Shown in pieces: positions 51,728 through 61,641 of a DNA stretch of 64,000 bases. A program made the position numbers and the translations under genes. How positions within the stretch are numbered: position 1 is the stretch's first letter; every line of letters begins with the position of its first letter. The notes under the pieces are model-generated. The model saw only the letters and a program-made list of their open reading frames with translations, was not told the origin of the DNA and searched no databases. Source of the DNA: Acidihalobacter yilgarnensis (GTDB lineage: Bacteria; Pseudomonadota; Gammaproteobacteria; DSM-5130; Acidihalobacteraceae); contig NZ_CP017415.1 of assembly GCF_001753245.1 (NCBI RefSeq), positions 434,001 through 498,000 of the forward strand, given 5' to 3'.

Positions 51728-51812
51728 CCGCGTATCGCCTTCTGCAGTTGGAAATGACCGTGAAGGGATGAGAATAGATCAAGTCGTTGGATATGTTCGA
51801 TGTTGTGTGCGG

Positions 51813-53063
51813 TTATTCGGTGTTCGGCCGGGGCAGCAAGGTGATGGCTGCTGCGCGCGCGCGGTGCAGGTGTTCGGCCAGTTGGCTGCCCGCGTGGCCT
51901 TGAACGATCAGGGGTTGAACGGGCACGGCGCGTGCGGCGGCGAGGGCGGCACGCAGGAAATCAGGCTGCGGATAAGCCTTGGCTTCGAAACCCGGTCGTC
52001 CGCGGGCATCGGCCTCACAAGCGAGCAGGAACTGTTCGAACCGTTCGGGACGGCGGAAGGCGTCGACACCTTCGAGCAGTTTGAGAATGGTGTCGGCGCG
52101 CATCACCAGTACCTTGTGTACGTTGCCGTGTTCGCGTGCCGTCAGTCGCGCGAGGTCGCGGAAGTCGTTGGGTACCTTGAGGCGGGCGCAGAGCGCGGTG
52201 ACCAGGCGCTCGCCGCGTGCCTCGTGTCCGCGGTGACTGGGCCATTCTCCGGGGGGCGTCAGGCCCTTGCCCAGGTCATGCACCAGTGCCGCGAAGCGGA
52301 CCAACGGTTCCGACGACAAACGAGCGGCTTGCTGCAGCACCAGCATGGTGTGCACGCCGGTGTCGATCTCGGGGTGCCACTGTGGTGGTTGCGGTACGCC
52401 CCAGAGGCGATCCAGTTCGGGGACCAGCTTCGCCAGCGCACCGCAGGTGCGCAGGGTCTCGAAGAAGCTTTCGGGTGCGGGCGCGGCAAGCGCGCGTACC
52501 AGTTCCTGCCAGACGCGCTCGGGCACCAGGGCATCGACCTCGCCGGCGGCGGTCATGTCGCGCATTAGGGCGAGCGTCTCGTCGGCGATACGAAAGCCCA
52601 GCGGCACGAGGCGCGCGGCGAAGCGGGCCACGCGCAGAATGCGCACCGGATCCTCTGCGAAGGCAGGAGAGACGTGCCTGAGCACTCGCTGGTCGAGGTC
52701 TTGGCGTCCGCCGTAGGGATCGACGAGGCTGCCGTCTGCACGGCGTGCGATGGCGTTGATCGTCAGATCGCGCCGGCGCAGGTCTTCCTCCAGCGTCACA
52801 TCCGGGGCCGCATGCACCGCAAAGCCGTGATAACCCGCGGCGGTCTTGCGCTCAGTCCGCGCCAGTGCATATTCCTCACCGGTATCCGGGTGCAGGAAGA
52901 CGGGGAAGTCCTTGCCGACCTGCTTGAAACCCAGGCGCAGCATCTGCTCGGTGGTGCTCCCGACCACGACCCAGTCGCGCTCCTTGATCGGCAGGCCGAG
53001 CAGGCCGTCGCGCACGGCACCGCCCACCAGGTAAATTTCGTCGGGCATCGGGCGCGTCGCCAT
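51813..53063 (-). CDS. cca: tRNA CCA-adding enzyme with HD domain
   Basis: A ~416-aa class II nucleotidyltransferase. Head domain: [42 protein letters not shown]. Neck and body follow ([16 protein letters not shown]), and the C-terminal HD phosphohydrolase has HDLGKGL. It adds or repairs the CCA end of tRNAs. The frame extends to 53090; ATG 53063 is preferred (7 bases after the previous stop), ATG 53048 also possible. Confidence 0.93.
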   Translation of the reverse strand: MATRPMPDEIYLVGGAVRDGLLGLPIKERDWVVVGSTTEQMLRLGFKQVGKDFPVFLHPDTGEEYALARTERKTAAGYHGFAVHAAPDVTLEEDLRRRDLTINAIARRADGSLVDPYGGRQDLDQRVLRHVSPAFAEDPVRILRVARFAARLVPLGFRIADETLALMRDMTAAGEVDALVPERVWQELVRALAAPAPESFFETLRTCGALAKLVPELDRLWGVPQPPQWHPEIDTGVHTMLVLQQAARLSSEPLVRFAALVHDLGKGLTPPGEWPSHRGHEARGERLVTALCARLKVPNDFRDLARLTAREHGNVHKVLVMRADTILKLLEGVDAFRRPERFEQFLLACEADARGRPGFEAKAYPQPDFLRAALAAARAVPVQPLIVQGHAGSQLAEHLHRARAAAITLLPRPNTE

Positions 53064-53070
53064 GAACGGC

Positions 53071-54021
53071 CTAATACTGGCTGAGATCACGCAGGCGGTC
53101 GTAGTGTCGCTGCGGGGTCTGGTTGCCGAGATATTGCGGGGCGATGCCCTCCAGTGCGGTGGGGCAATGCGCTACGTTGGGTGGGCATATGCTGTCGATG
53201 GCCAGCGAGCGGTAATTGTCCATCGTGAATAATTTGCCAGGCAGCCGCTCCAGGACCAATGCCTGGACGCGAGCGGCCCAGTCGGGGAGCCCTACAATGC
53301 GTCGACGCAGGCCCTTCACACGAGCCACGTAGATGACCAGCTCGCGCAGGGTATAGCGCTTGGGGCCGCACAGATCGATGCGCGCGCCATGATTGCGAGT
53401 GTCGCTGAGGGCCGTCGCGAAGGCGTCGGCGACGTCACCGACGTAGACCGGCTGCAAGCGGGCCTCCGGGCAGGCGAGCGGGAACACGGCAGGGATGGTG
53501 TCGAGCAGCATGGCGAAGTGACTGAGGAAGTCGCCGCCGGGTCCAAAGATCACCGAGGGCCGTAGACTGGTGACAGCGAGCGCGGGACCGCTGAGTGTGT
53601 GCACCAGGGTCTCGGCCTTGGCTTTGGTACGTAGGTAGTGGCTGGTGCCGGGCGTGTTTTCCGCGCCCAGGGCGCCCATATGGAGTAGGCGACTGACGCC
53701 CTTGCCCTGGCAGGCATTGACGACCTTGTTGGCGAGCTCGACGTGCGCGTGCTCGAACCCGCGTCCGTCGCGACCGCGCTCGTTGAGGATACCGACCAGA
53801 TTGACGACGGCCTGGCAGCCCTCGAAAACGCGTGCGAGGCATTCGGGGTCATGCACATCGGCCTCGACGAGCTGTATACCGTCGAGCAGTTGCAGATCCC
53901 GATGGCGTTGCGGGTGCCGGGTGGGTATGCGTAGCTGGAGTCCGTGGGCACTGAGGCGTGCGGCGAGATGGCGTCCGACGAAGCCGGTACCGCCGAGTAT
54001 GCAGACGCGGGTCAACTTCAT
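53071..54021 (-). CDS. NAD(P)-binding protein, NDUFA9/complex I-type SDR
   Basis: A 316-aa Rossmann-fold protein: [16 protein letters not shown] near the N-terminus, [25 protein letters not shown], and [15 protein letters not shown]. This pattern is typical of atypical SDRs related to NDUFA9. Conserved next to cca in an operon (gap of 7 bases). Redox role unknown; it may bind NADPH structurally. Confidence 0.87.
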   Translation of the reverse strand: MKLTRVCILGGTGFVGRHLAARLSAHGLQLRIPTRHPQRHRDLQLLDGIQLVEADVHDPECLARVFEGCQAVVNLVGILNERGRDGRGFEHAHVELANKVVNACQGKGVSRLLHMGALGAENTPGTSHYLRTKAKAETLVHTLSGPALAVTSLRPSVIFGPGGDFLSHFAMLLDTIPAVFPLACPEARLQPVYVGDVADAFATALSDTRNHGARIDLCGPKRYTLRELVIYVARVKGLRRRIVGLPDWAARVQALVLERLPGKLFTMDNYRSLAIDSICPPNVAHCPTALEGIAPQYLGNQTPQRHYDRLRDLSQY

Positions 54022-54206
54022 GGGCTAAGTTCGTTCCTGATGGAAAGTTCGCTCGTGCAGGGTTTTAACCACTGTTTTATAGTGGAAACGCGCTCTGTTT
54101 TGGAGGGATGGCGCAGGCTAAATCATACCGGTATCCAGTCGGGCCTGCCAAAATGGTGTGCGGTGTGGATGAGGGTGTGGCCGCTGGCATGATTTGAGGG
54201 CGAGGC

Positions 54207-55532
54207 ATGACGCGATCGGGAGCGGTCACGCACTGGCGACGGAGGTTGTTCTGGTGGGTGCGCGCGTTGTCGCTGGCGGTCTGTGTCGGTCCGCTTGTGG
54301 TCTTGGCGGCACCGGTTGGAGCGGCGCCGGTGATCGGAGCGATACGCTTCGAGGGTAACCGAGTGACACGCGATGTTGTGTTGCGCCAGCAGTTGCTCAT
54401 TCGCGTCGGTGAGCCTCTGATGCCGTCAGCAGTCGAGACCTCGCGTCAAGCCATCATGAATCTGGGATTGTTCGTGCGGGTCCAAGATCGCGTATCACCA
54501 ATGCCAGATGGCCGGGTGGCGGTGATCTTCACCGTCAAGGAAAAAACCTATACCTGGGTGCTGCCGCGTCTTGGTCGTACCGCCGACGGTGACATTAGTT
54601 ATGGCGGGCAGTTGGAGTTCGACAACGTGTTCGGGCTGGATCAGCGACTCAAGCTGATTGCCGAACAGAAGCAAATTGCAGGTGGCGGCACCTCCGATCA
54701 GCAAAGCGTGGAGTACGCCGCCGCGCGCCTACCCGGTAGCGCCTACGGCTTCAGTGCAAAGCTCGGCGCTACCGAGCAGCGTGAACTGCTATACGCTCCC
54801 GATGGGGCGGAGGGCGTGTACCGCAACCGGGTGTCGACGCTAAATGTATCGCTGACGCGTTGGTTGAATCGAGATGGCCTCAACAGCGGTTGGAGCACCG
54901 GATTGGGTCTCGGGGTGAGCGAGATTGGCTACCGGTATCTCTCGGGGAGGCCGGGCCTTGCCGCCTCGGGCCGCGAGGTCGGTGTGAATACAAATATCGG
55001 CTACACGCGTGTGCGGCTGGGTCGCTACGGTTACCGGCAGGGTGTGGAGTACGGCTTGAGTCTGGGTGCGGGTGGGCGGCTCATCGGCAGTCATTACAGT
55101 CAGCTTGGCGTAGGCGGTTATTACCGTCGTTACCGACGGTCGGAAGGTGGGGCGGAAAACCTCAATTACCAACTGCGCTTCGGCTTCAGCAGTCGGACGT
55201 CGAGTCTGGGGCCGGCTTATACCCTGGGTGGCGCCGATACCTTGCGTGGCTACGTCCGCGATTCGCTGGAGGGCAACGCCTACGTGCTGGCCAACGTCGA
55301 ATATCTGCACCCGATGTTCGGGCGCCCGCTGCTGCGTGGCGTGCTGTTTACCGATCTGGGTAATGCTTGGTATCGCGGAGACAGTGCCCCGTGGCGGCTT
55401 GATCCGGCGTTCGGAGTGGGGGTGCGCTGGCATATCGACTGGCTGGTAAACGTGGACCTGCGCGTGGATATGGCCTATGCGGTCGGCCAGAGGCGCTACC
55501 AGGTTTACGCGGGGTCGCGCTCGATGTTCTGA
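54207..55532 (+). CDS. Short Omp85-family protein (single POTRA + barrel)
   Basis: A 441-aa outer-membrane protein with an N-terminal signal-like helix (about 14-40), one POTRA domain (IGAIRFEGNRVTRDVVLRQQ..., about 42-115), and a 16-strand-type barrel with the Omp85 motif GGADTLRGYVRD in loop 6. True BamA has five POTRA and TamA three, so this belongs to a smaller class. It may be a TamA-like assembly or lipid-transport porin. The frame starts at ATG 54207. Confidence 0.82.
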   Translation: MTRSGAVTHWRRRLFWWVRALSLAVCVGPLVVLAAPVGAAPVIGAIRFEGNRVTRDVVLRQQLLIRVGEPLMPSAVETSRQAIMNLGLFVRVQDRVSPMPDGRVAVIFTVKEKTYTWVLPRLGRTADGDISYGGQLEFDNVFGLDQRLKLIAEQKQIAGGGTSDQQSVEYAAARLPGSAYGFSAKLGATEQRELLYAPDGAEGVYRNRVSTLNVSLTRWLNRDGLNSGWSTGLGLGVSEIGYRYLSGRPGLAASGREVGVNTNIGYTRVRLGRYGYRQGVEYGLSLGAGGRLIGSHYSQLGVGGYYRRYRRSEGGAENLNYQLRFGFSSRTSSLGPAYTLGGADTLRGYVRDSLEGNAYVLANVEYLHPMFGRPLLRGVLFTDLGNAWYRGDSAPWRLDPAFGVGVRWHIDWLVNVDLRVDMAYAVGQRRYQVYAGSRSMF

Positions 55533-55534
55533 AT

Positions 55535-56515
55535 TCAGCCGCCGGTCATGGACATGAAGCGCACGACCTTGGTCGGTTGCTCACGGAATTCGTGCCGTTC
55601 GGGTTTGAGGTCGATGGCCTGGCGCAGGGCGCCTTCCAGACCGGCATCGTCGATACCGGCACGTAGCAAGGGGCGCAGTTCCAGTTTGTCCTCCTGTCCG
55701 AGGCAGAGGTAGAGCGTACCTTCCACGGACAGGCGTACGCGGTTGCAAGTCTCGCAGAAGTGCTGAGAAATGGGTGTGATGAAGCCGATGCGCAGTCGGG
55801 TGCCGGCGACCTGGACGTAGCGGGCAGGACCGCCGCCAGGCATGACGCCAGGAATCAACTCGAAGCGTCGGGCAAGGCGCGCCTTGACGGTCTGGAGGTC
55901 GAGGTATTGATCGCCTGCATTGCGCCCGGTATCACCCATAGGCATGGTCTCGATGAAGCGCAGAGTGAAATCGTGGTCGATGCAGAACTGCACCATGTCC
56001 TCTATTTCGTCGTCGTTCACCCCGCGCATGGCCACCATGTTGATTTTGATGGGGCCGAATCCGGCGGTCTTCGCAGCCATCAGGCCGGAAAGGACCTTGT
56101 CCAGCTTGCCACCGGTGATTGACTTGAAGCGTTCCGGCTTCAGTGTGTCGAGGCTGACGTTGATGCGCGAAATACCAGCCTCGCGCAGCGCTACTGCAGA
56201 CTTCGACAGGCGTGTGGCATTGGTGGACAGCGATAGATCCTCGATACCTGGGAGGTCCGCCAAGCGGCGGGCCAGGAGCGGCAGGTCTTTGCGAACCAAG
56301 GGCTCGCCGCCGGTCAGGCGTACGCGACGCACGCCCAGTCGTCCGAAGGCCGCGATAACGCGCTCGATTTCGTCGAAGTCGAGCCATTCCGCCGGTTCGC
56401 TGAAGTCTTTGAATCCACGTGGCATGCAGTAGCTGCAGCGGAGATCGCACTGGTCGGTGACCGATAGGCGGACGTATTCGATAGGGCGGTTGAAGCGATC
56501 GATCAAAGTCGTCAT
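55535..56515 (-). CDS. moaA: GTP 3',8-cyclase MoaA (molybdenum cofactor biosynthesis)
   Basis: A 326-aa radical-SAM enzyme. N-terminal [4Fe-4S] motif CDLRCSYC, GGEPLVR, and LSTNATRLS; C-terminal cluster Cys in HFCETCNRVRLSVEGTLYLC; C-terminal Gly-Gly. It starts Moco biosynthesis from GTP with MoaC. ATG 56515 is preferred; the frame extends to 56680. It is divergent from soeA, a Moco enzyme, which fits shared supply or control. Confidence 0.95.
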   Translation of the reverse strand: MTTLIDRFNRPIEYVRLSVTDQCDLRCSYCMPRGFKDFSEPAEWLDFDEIERVIAAFGRLGVRRVRLTGGEPLVRKDLPLLARRLADLPGIEDLSLSTNATRLSKSAVALREAGISRINVSLDTLKPERFKSITGGKLDKVLSGLMAAKTAGFGPIKINMVAMRGVNDDEIEDMVQFCIDHDFTLRFIETMPMGDTGRNAGDQYLDLQTVKARLARRFELIPGVMPGGGPARYVQVAGTRLRIGFITPISQHFCETCNRVRLSVEGTLYLCLGQEDKLELRPLLRAGIDDAGLEGALRQAIDLKPERHEFREQPTKVVRFMSMTGG

Positions 56516-56717
56516 GGCGGGCAGTATACGCCCGGCGGCTGGGCTCGAATACTTGACAAAACTGCGGGTTATCGGGTTTTCGATGTGAACAATAAGTATT
56601 TTTTTTGTTCCATTAATTTTTTCGATTAGAAAATAAAAAAGACTAGTTTGAGTCTGGCCGCTGCGAGGGTCAGACTGCACTGTCTATGTTGTCGGACACA
56701 GTAGCCAGAGGTTCTGC
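56516..56717. promoter_or_regulatory. moaA-soeA divergent promoter region
   Basis: A 202-base divergent spacer, very AT-rich from about 56575 to 56645. A TTGACA at 56553-56558 could be the -35 of the soe promoter, but the -10 at normal spacing (GTTTTC) is weak. No riboswitch structure was recognised. Confidence 0.4.
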
Positions 56718-59618
56718 ATGAGCGCGATCCCCGAATTCGAAAACCACGAGAAACAGGAAGTCAAATACACCACCTGTTACATGTGTGCCTGCCGCTGCGG
56801 AATCAAGGTCACCGTGGAGGACAATCAGGTTCGCTTCATCCAGGGCAACCGCAACCATCCGATCAATAAAGGCGTGCTCTGTGCCAAGGGCAATGCCGGT
56901 ATCATGAAGCAGAATTCGCCAGCCAAGCTGCGTTCCCCGTTGCTGCGTAAGCAGGGTAGCGAGCGCGGGAGCGGCGAATTTGAGGAAATCTCGATGGAGC
57001 GCGCGCTCGATATTCTGACCGAGCGCCTGCAGAAGATCCGCGAGACCGATCCCAAGAAGCTGGCCTATTTCACCGGTCGTGACCAGATGCAGGCACTGAC
57101 CGGCCTGTGGGCCAGCCAGTTCGGCACCATCAACTGGGCGGCCCACGGTGGCTTCTGCTCGGTGAACATGGCCGCGGGTGGTCTGTACACGATGGGGCAT
57201 GCCTTTTGGGAGTTCGGTGATCCCGATTGGGATCGCACGAAGTATTTCATGATGTGGGGCGTGGCCGAGGATCATGCCTCCAACCCGATCAAGATCGGTC
57301 TGGAAAAAATCAAGCGTCGTGGTGCCAAGTTCGTGGGCGTCAATCCCGTACGCACGGGTTACCAGGCGATCGCTGACGAATGGGTGCCGATACGTCCGGG
57401 TAGCGACGCGATGTTCGCCCTGTCGATGGCGCATGTGCTGCTCAAGCACGAGCAGTTCGACTGGGAATTTTTGATTCGCTATACCAACACCCCGTGGCTG
57501 GTGATCAATACCCCTGGCGAACAGGGTGATGGCCTGTTCGTCCGTGATGCCGATGGCAAGCCGATGGCCTGGGACATGGTCAGTGAGGCCTTCGTCGACG
57601 CCACGCGAGCAGACATTCAGCCGGCATTGTTCTGGGAAGGTAAGGGTCCGGATGGACGGCCTGTCAAGAGTGCGATGTCGCTTCTGGCCGAGAAATATCT
57701 CGACGAGCAATACGCCCCGAAGAATGCGGAGCAGGTGACGGGTATCCCGGCCGAGACCATCGAGCGTCTGGCGCTGGAGATGGCGCATGTCGCATTCAAG
57801 GAAACCATCGAGGTCGAGGCTGAGTGGACCGACTGGGCCGGGCGCAAGCACGACAAGTTCATTGGACGCCCCGTGTCCATGCACGCGATGCGCGGTATTT
57901 CGGCGCATTCCAACGGCTTCCAGGCTTGCCGCGCGATTCATCTGGTGCAGGTGCTGCTGGGCTCCATTGACTGCCCCGGCGGCCATCTGGCCAAGCCGCC
58001 TTACCCCAAGCACATCCCGCCGTCGATCAAGCCGGCCAAGGAAATGGCGCCGAATACGCCGCTCAAGAGCCCGCCACTGGGCTTCCCCAAGGCGCCGGAG
58101 GATCTGGTCATCGACGCCGACGGCAACCCGCTGCGCATCGACAAGGCATTCTCCTGGGATGCGCCGATTTCCAATCACGGTTTAATGCATATGGTCATCA
58201 CCAATGCCGTGAAGGGCGATCCCTACCCGATCGACACGCTGATGTTCTTCATGGCGAACATGGCCTGGAATTCCAGCATGAATACCAAGGAGATGCAGGA
58301 TCTGCTGCGCACACGCGGCGAGGATGGTGAATACAAAATCCCCTTCCTGGTCGTGTCCGATGCCTTCCACTCAGAGATGGTCAACTTCGCCGATCTGGTG
58401 ATTCCGGACACCACCTACCTCGAGCGCTATGACACCATTTCGATGCTCGATCGTCCGATTTCTGAGGCGGATCTGGCCGCCGACGCGATCCGTCAGCCGA
58501 TCATTAAGTCCGATCGGGACGTGATGGCCTGGCAGGAGGTTCAGGTCGAGTTGGCCGGTCGCCTCAAGTTCCCGGCCTTCACTAACTCGGACGGCACGCG
58601 CAAGTTCAAGGACTACAAGGATTTCATCGTCAACTACGAGAAGGAGCCGGGCATCGGTTTCCTGTCGGGTTGGCGTCTGGACGAAGATGGGAACGAAGTC
58701 CATCTTCGCGGCAAGCCGAATCCGAAGCAATGGGAACGCTATATCGAGAACCAGTCGTTCTTCGCCTATCACCTGCCGGAGCACACGCGCTACTACCGCT
58801 TTGCCAACAAGGATTACTTGGCGTTGGCCAAACATGCCGGCTGGGTGGGCTCGACAGACCCGATCATCATGGAGCTGTATTCCGAGACGTTGCAGAAATT
58901 CCGTCTTGCCGGGCAAGGGCTGTACGATGGTCCGCAGCCGAGCAAGCCGGAACACAAGGAGCGGATGGTGAAATATTTCTCGCCGCTGCCTGAGTACTAC
59001 AAGCCGTTGGAGCAGTGTCGGATCGATGAGGATGAATACCCCTTCCACGCCGTCAACCAGCGCCCCATGTTCATGTACCACTCGTGGGATTCTCAGAACG
59101 CGTGGCTGAGGCAGATCATGTCGCAGAACTACTTGTTCATGAGCCGCCAGCGGGCCGTCGAGATGGGTATCGCGGACAAGTCCTGGGTCTGGCTGGAGTC
59201 GCACAATGGACGGGTTCGCGTGCAGGTCAAGCTGATGGAAGGCGTCGAGCGCAACACCGTGTGGACCTGGAATGCCATCGGCAAGCAGGCCGGCGCCTGG
59301 GGTCTCAAGCCTGAGGCCAACGAGGCGACCAAGGGCTTTCTGATGAACCACCTGATTCGTGAGCTGCTGCCGCGCAAGGGCGATGCGGTGGATAACATCA
59401 CCAATTCAGATCCGGTGACCGGGCAGGCGGCCTGGTATGACCTGCGCGTGAAGATCACGCCGGCCGCACCGGGAGAGACCGGTAGCTGGCCGACCTTCGA
59501 TACCATCAAGCGGCTGCCGAATGTGGCGGAATCACCGGATGTGCTGCGCTATCACTCGCACGAGCCAGTGGGCATACGGCGCGATCTTAGCGATGTGCTG
59601 ACCCGCGGCCAGAAATAA
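56718..59618 (+). CDS. soeA: Sulfite dehydrogenase catalytic subunit SoeA
   Basis: A 966-aa molybdopterin oxidoreductase, of SoeA size. N-terminal [4Fe-4S] ligands Cys20, 23, 27 and 55 (CYMCACRCG; GVLCAKG). It has no Tat signal, matching the cytoplasmic SoeABC enzyme rather than periplasmic relatives. Moco-binding stretches WAAHGGFCSVNMAAGG, NPVRTGYQAIADEW and the C-terminal dinucleotide-binding domain follow. It oxidises sulfite to sulfate and passes electrons via SoeB to membrane SoeC and quinone. Related polysulfide/thiosulfate reductases are the main alternative, but the three-gene set and lack of signal favour SoeA. Confidence 0.88.
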   Translation: MSAIPEFENHEKQEVKYTTCYMCACRCGIKVTVEDNQVRFIQGNRNHPINKGVLCAKGNAGIMKQNSPAKLRSPLLRKQGSERGSGEFEEISMERALDILTERLQKIRETDPKKLAYFTGRDQMQALTGLWASQFGTINWAAHGGFCSVNMAAGGLYTMGHAFWEFGDPDWDRTKYFMMWGVAEDHASNPIKIGLEKIKRRGAKFVGVNPVRTGYQAIADEWVPIRPGSDAMFALSMAHVLLKHEQFDWEFLIRYTNTPWLVINTPGEQGDGLFVRDADGKPMAWDMVSEAFVDATRADIQPALFWEGKGPDGRPVKSAMSLLAEKYLDEQYAPKNAEQVTGIPAETIERLALEMAHVAFKETIEVEAEWTDWAGRKHDKFIGRPVSMHAMRGISAHSNGFQACRAIHLVQVLLGSIDCPGGHLAKPPYPKHIPPSIKPAKEMAPNTPLKSPPLGFPKAPEDLVIDADGNPLRIDKAFSWDAPISNHGLMHMVITNAVKGDPYPIDTLMFFMANMAWNSSMNTKEMQDLLRTRGEDGEYKIPFLVVSDAFHSEMVNFADLVIPDTTYLERYDTISMLDRPISEADLAADAIRQPIIKSDRDVMAWQEVQVELAGRLKFPAFTNSDGTRKFKDYKDFIVNYEKEPGIGFLSGWRLDEDGNEVHLRGKPNPKQWERYIENQSFFAYHLPEHTRYYRFANKDYLALAKHAGWVGSTDPIIMELYSETLQKFRLAGQGLYDGPQPSKPEHKERMVKYFSPLPEYYKPLEQCRIDEDEYPFHAVNQRPMFMYHSWDSQNAWLRQIMSQNYLFMSRQRAVEMGIADKSWVWLESHNGRVRVQVKLMEGVERNTVWTWNAIGKQAGAWGLKPEANEATKGFLMNHLIRELLPRKGDAVDNITNSDPVTGQAAWYDLRVKITPAAPGETGSWPTFDTIKRLPNVAESPDVLRYHSHEPVGIRRDLSDVLTRGQK

Positions 59619-59638
59619 CGAAATAAGGAGCTAGGACC

Positions 59639-60334
59639 ATGCGACTCGGTCTCGTCATCGATCTGGATACCTGCGTTGGCTGTCACGCCTGCGCGGTGGC
59701 CTGCAAACAGTGGAACACCTCGGGCACAACCGGCCCGCTGACCGACTACCGCCCGTATGGGGCCGACCCGAGCGGCGTCTGGTTCAATCGTATCCGCCAT
59801 TACGAAGTGGGCGAGTATCCCAACAGCAAGACGATCAATTTTCCGATGTCCTGCATGCACTGCGAGGACGCAGACTGCGTGACGGTATGCCCGACAGGGG
59901 CGTCCTACAAGCGAAAGGAAGACGGGGTGGTCCTGATCGACCAGACCAAGTGCATGGGCTGCAACTACTGTTCGTGGGCCTGTCCCTACGGTGCCCGCGA
60001 GCTGGATCGCGAGTCCGGCACGATGAAAAAATGCACCCTGTGCATCGACCGTATTTACGACGAGACGCTCGCGGAGATAGACCGTCAGCCAGCCTGCGTG
60101 ATCACCTGTCCGGCGCACGCACGCTTCTTCGGTGACTTCGACGACCAGAATTCCGAGGTCAGCCGCTTGGTGCGCGAGCGCGACGGAATGCAACTGATGC
60201 CCGAGTTGGGGTACAACCCGACCAACCGTTACCTGCCGCCGCGCATCAACACGCCGATCCCCACCGAGGATGTACGTCGCGACAGCCTCGCCGGCAAGGT
60301 CAAGGAATGGGTCAACAAGGCGGTGGCGCGCTGA
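59639..60334 (+). CDS. soeB: SoeB, four-cluster iron-sulfur subunit
   Basis: A 231-aa ferredoxin-like protein with four Cys groups: CVGCHACAVAC (about 12-22), CMHCEDADCVTVCPTG, CMGCNYCSWACPYGA, and a fourth with KKCTLC and CVITCPAHA. Each ligates a [4Fe-4S] cluster, linking SoeA to SoeC. Ribosome-binding site AAGGAG before ATG 59639; 20 bases after soeA. Same operon. Confidence 0.92.
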   Translation: MRLGLVIDLDTCVGCHACAVACKQWNTSGTTGPLTDYRPYGADPSGVWFNRIRHYEVGEYPNSKTINFPMSCMHCEDADCVTVCPTGASYKRKEDGVVLIDQTKCMGCNYCSWACPYGARELDRESGTMKKCTLCIDRIYDETLAEIDRQPACVITCPAHARFFGDFDDQNSEVSRLVRERDGMQLMPELGYNPTNRYLPPRINTPIPTEDVRRDSLAGKVKEWVNKAVAR

Positions 60335-60375
60335 GCCGCGCCGGTCCACTGCACGTAAGCTTGAGGTAAGTCACC

Positions 60376-61320
60376 ATGCATCCGGCATTGTCAGTCATTT
60401 TTTTCACCGTCGTTTCCGGCGCGGGTTTCGGGCTGTATTCGCTCACCGCAATCCTGCAGCTATTTCGTCTCGGGCCGGCGATGGACCGCTCCGAGCTACT
60501 CACCGCGCTGATCACCGCCTTCGTGCTGATCGTGGCCGGCCTGATCTCTTCCACCGGCCATCTGGCCAATCCGAAGAACGCTTGGCGTTCCTTTATGCGG
60601 GTCAAGACCTCGTGGCTGTCGCGTGAGGCGGTGTTGGCCGTGATCTTCTTCCCCTTTGGCTTTCTCTACTTGCTGGGTGTTTACCTTTATGGCGCCCATG
60701 TCCCGGCGTTTTTCGGGCTGATGGGGTTGATTGGTATCGTGCTCGGTTTTATGACCGTCTTCGCGACGGGCATGATCTACGCGTGCCTCAAGACTATGCG
60801 CCAGTGGAACACCCCGCTGGTACCGGCCAATTACCTGCTCATGGGGTTGACGTTGGGTGCGTTGTTCCACTTGGCGATCGAGGCCTATTACGGGGCGAAT
60901 CTTCAGTTCATCACCGGTGTGGCCGGTACGGCACTGGTCATGACCGGGGTGATGAAGGGCATCTACTACTACTGGATTATCAAGACCAGCGGGCCGAGCA
61001 TCAATACCGCCACGACCTTCACGCGCGCGACGGTGCGCCTGTTGGATGTGGGGCATACGGCAGGTACCTTTCTGACGGAAGAATTCGGTTATCAGGTGGA
61101 GGCCGGTCGCCTGCTCATGCTGAAGGCGCTGGTATTCGGATTCGGGTTCATTTTGCCCTTGATCCTGATCGTAGCCGCGGCGGCGTCTCAGGGCGCTGGC
61201 TTTTTGCTGGCAACGTTGGCTGTATTGTCGTCACTTGCGGGTAAGGGCATTGAACGCTGGCTGTTCTTCGCGGAGGCGCGCCACGTGGTTAATCTGTACC
61301 ACGGAGCACAGCACACCTAA
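60376..61320 (+). CDS. soeC: SoeC, DmsC/NrfD-type membrane anchor
   Basis: A 314-aa protein with eight hydrophobic segments, of the DMSO reductase anchor DmsC family (LIVAGLISSTGHLANPKNAW with the conserved His). It anchors SoeAB at the inner face of the membrane and delivers electrons to the quinone pool. It ends the soe operon and is followed by a strong terminator. Confidence 0.9.
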   Translation: MHPALSVIFFTVVSGAGFGLYSLTAILQLFRLGPAMDRSELLTALITAFVLIVAGLISSTGHLANPKNAWRSFMRVKTSWLSREAVLAVIFFPFGFLYLLGVYLYGAHVPAFFGLMGLIGIVLGFMTVFATGMIYACLKTMRQWNTPLVPANYLLMGLTLGALFHLAIEAYYGANLQFITGVAGTALVMTGVMKGIYYYWIIKTSGPSINTATTFTRATVRLLDVGHTAGTFLTEEFGYQVEAGRLLMLKALVFGFGFILPLILIVAAAASQGAGFLLATLAVLSSLAGKGIERWLFFAEARHVVNLYHGAQHT

Positions 61321-61340
61321 TTTTGGCTCCGTGTCGTATC

Positions 61341-61379
61341 ACGCAAGACGCCCGCATACAGCGGGCGTCTTGCGTTTTA
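61341..61379 (+). terminator. Rho-independent terminator of soeABC
   Basis: Perfect 15-bp stem ACGCAAGACGCCCGC (61341-61355) / GCGGGCGTCTTGCGT (61361-61375), loop ATACA, then TTTT. Confidence 0.85.
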
Positions 61380-61641
61380 GCGTACATACCTACCGGATGT
61401 GAGTTGTCTCTGCATCTTGGCATCTGCGGGGCGCGTCGAGGCTGCGTTGTTCGATCGTAACGCTTTCGCTATGTGAGGTTTCGAGCTTTATAAGAGGGCG
61501 GCGGCGAGGTGTTCGTATGCCGCTTTTGACTGTAAGGGTACCTACCCGCAGGTGTCCTGGACGCTCTCGTACGCGATGTTTTCACGAGCCTGTGCGCAAT
61601 GGCTGGGCCAGCATGACTGGGTCAGCGGTGGGGGCGCGATC
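61380..61641. other. Intergenic region, no supported gene
   Basis: 262 bases between the soe terminator and the convergent membrane-protein gene. No convincing ORF or site seen. Confidence 0.4.

Noticed and set aside
56516-56717. Moco riboswitch upstream of moaA
   Set aside because: No recognisable conserved core or stable multi-stem structure; the region is AT-rich and unstructured by eye.
56670-58178. 502-codon minus-strand ORF opposite soeA
   Set aside because: Antisense shadow of soeA with no domain-like sequence.
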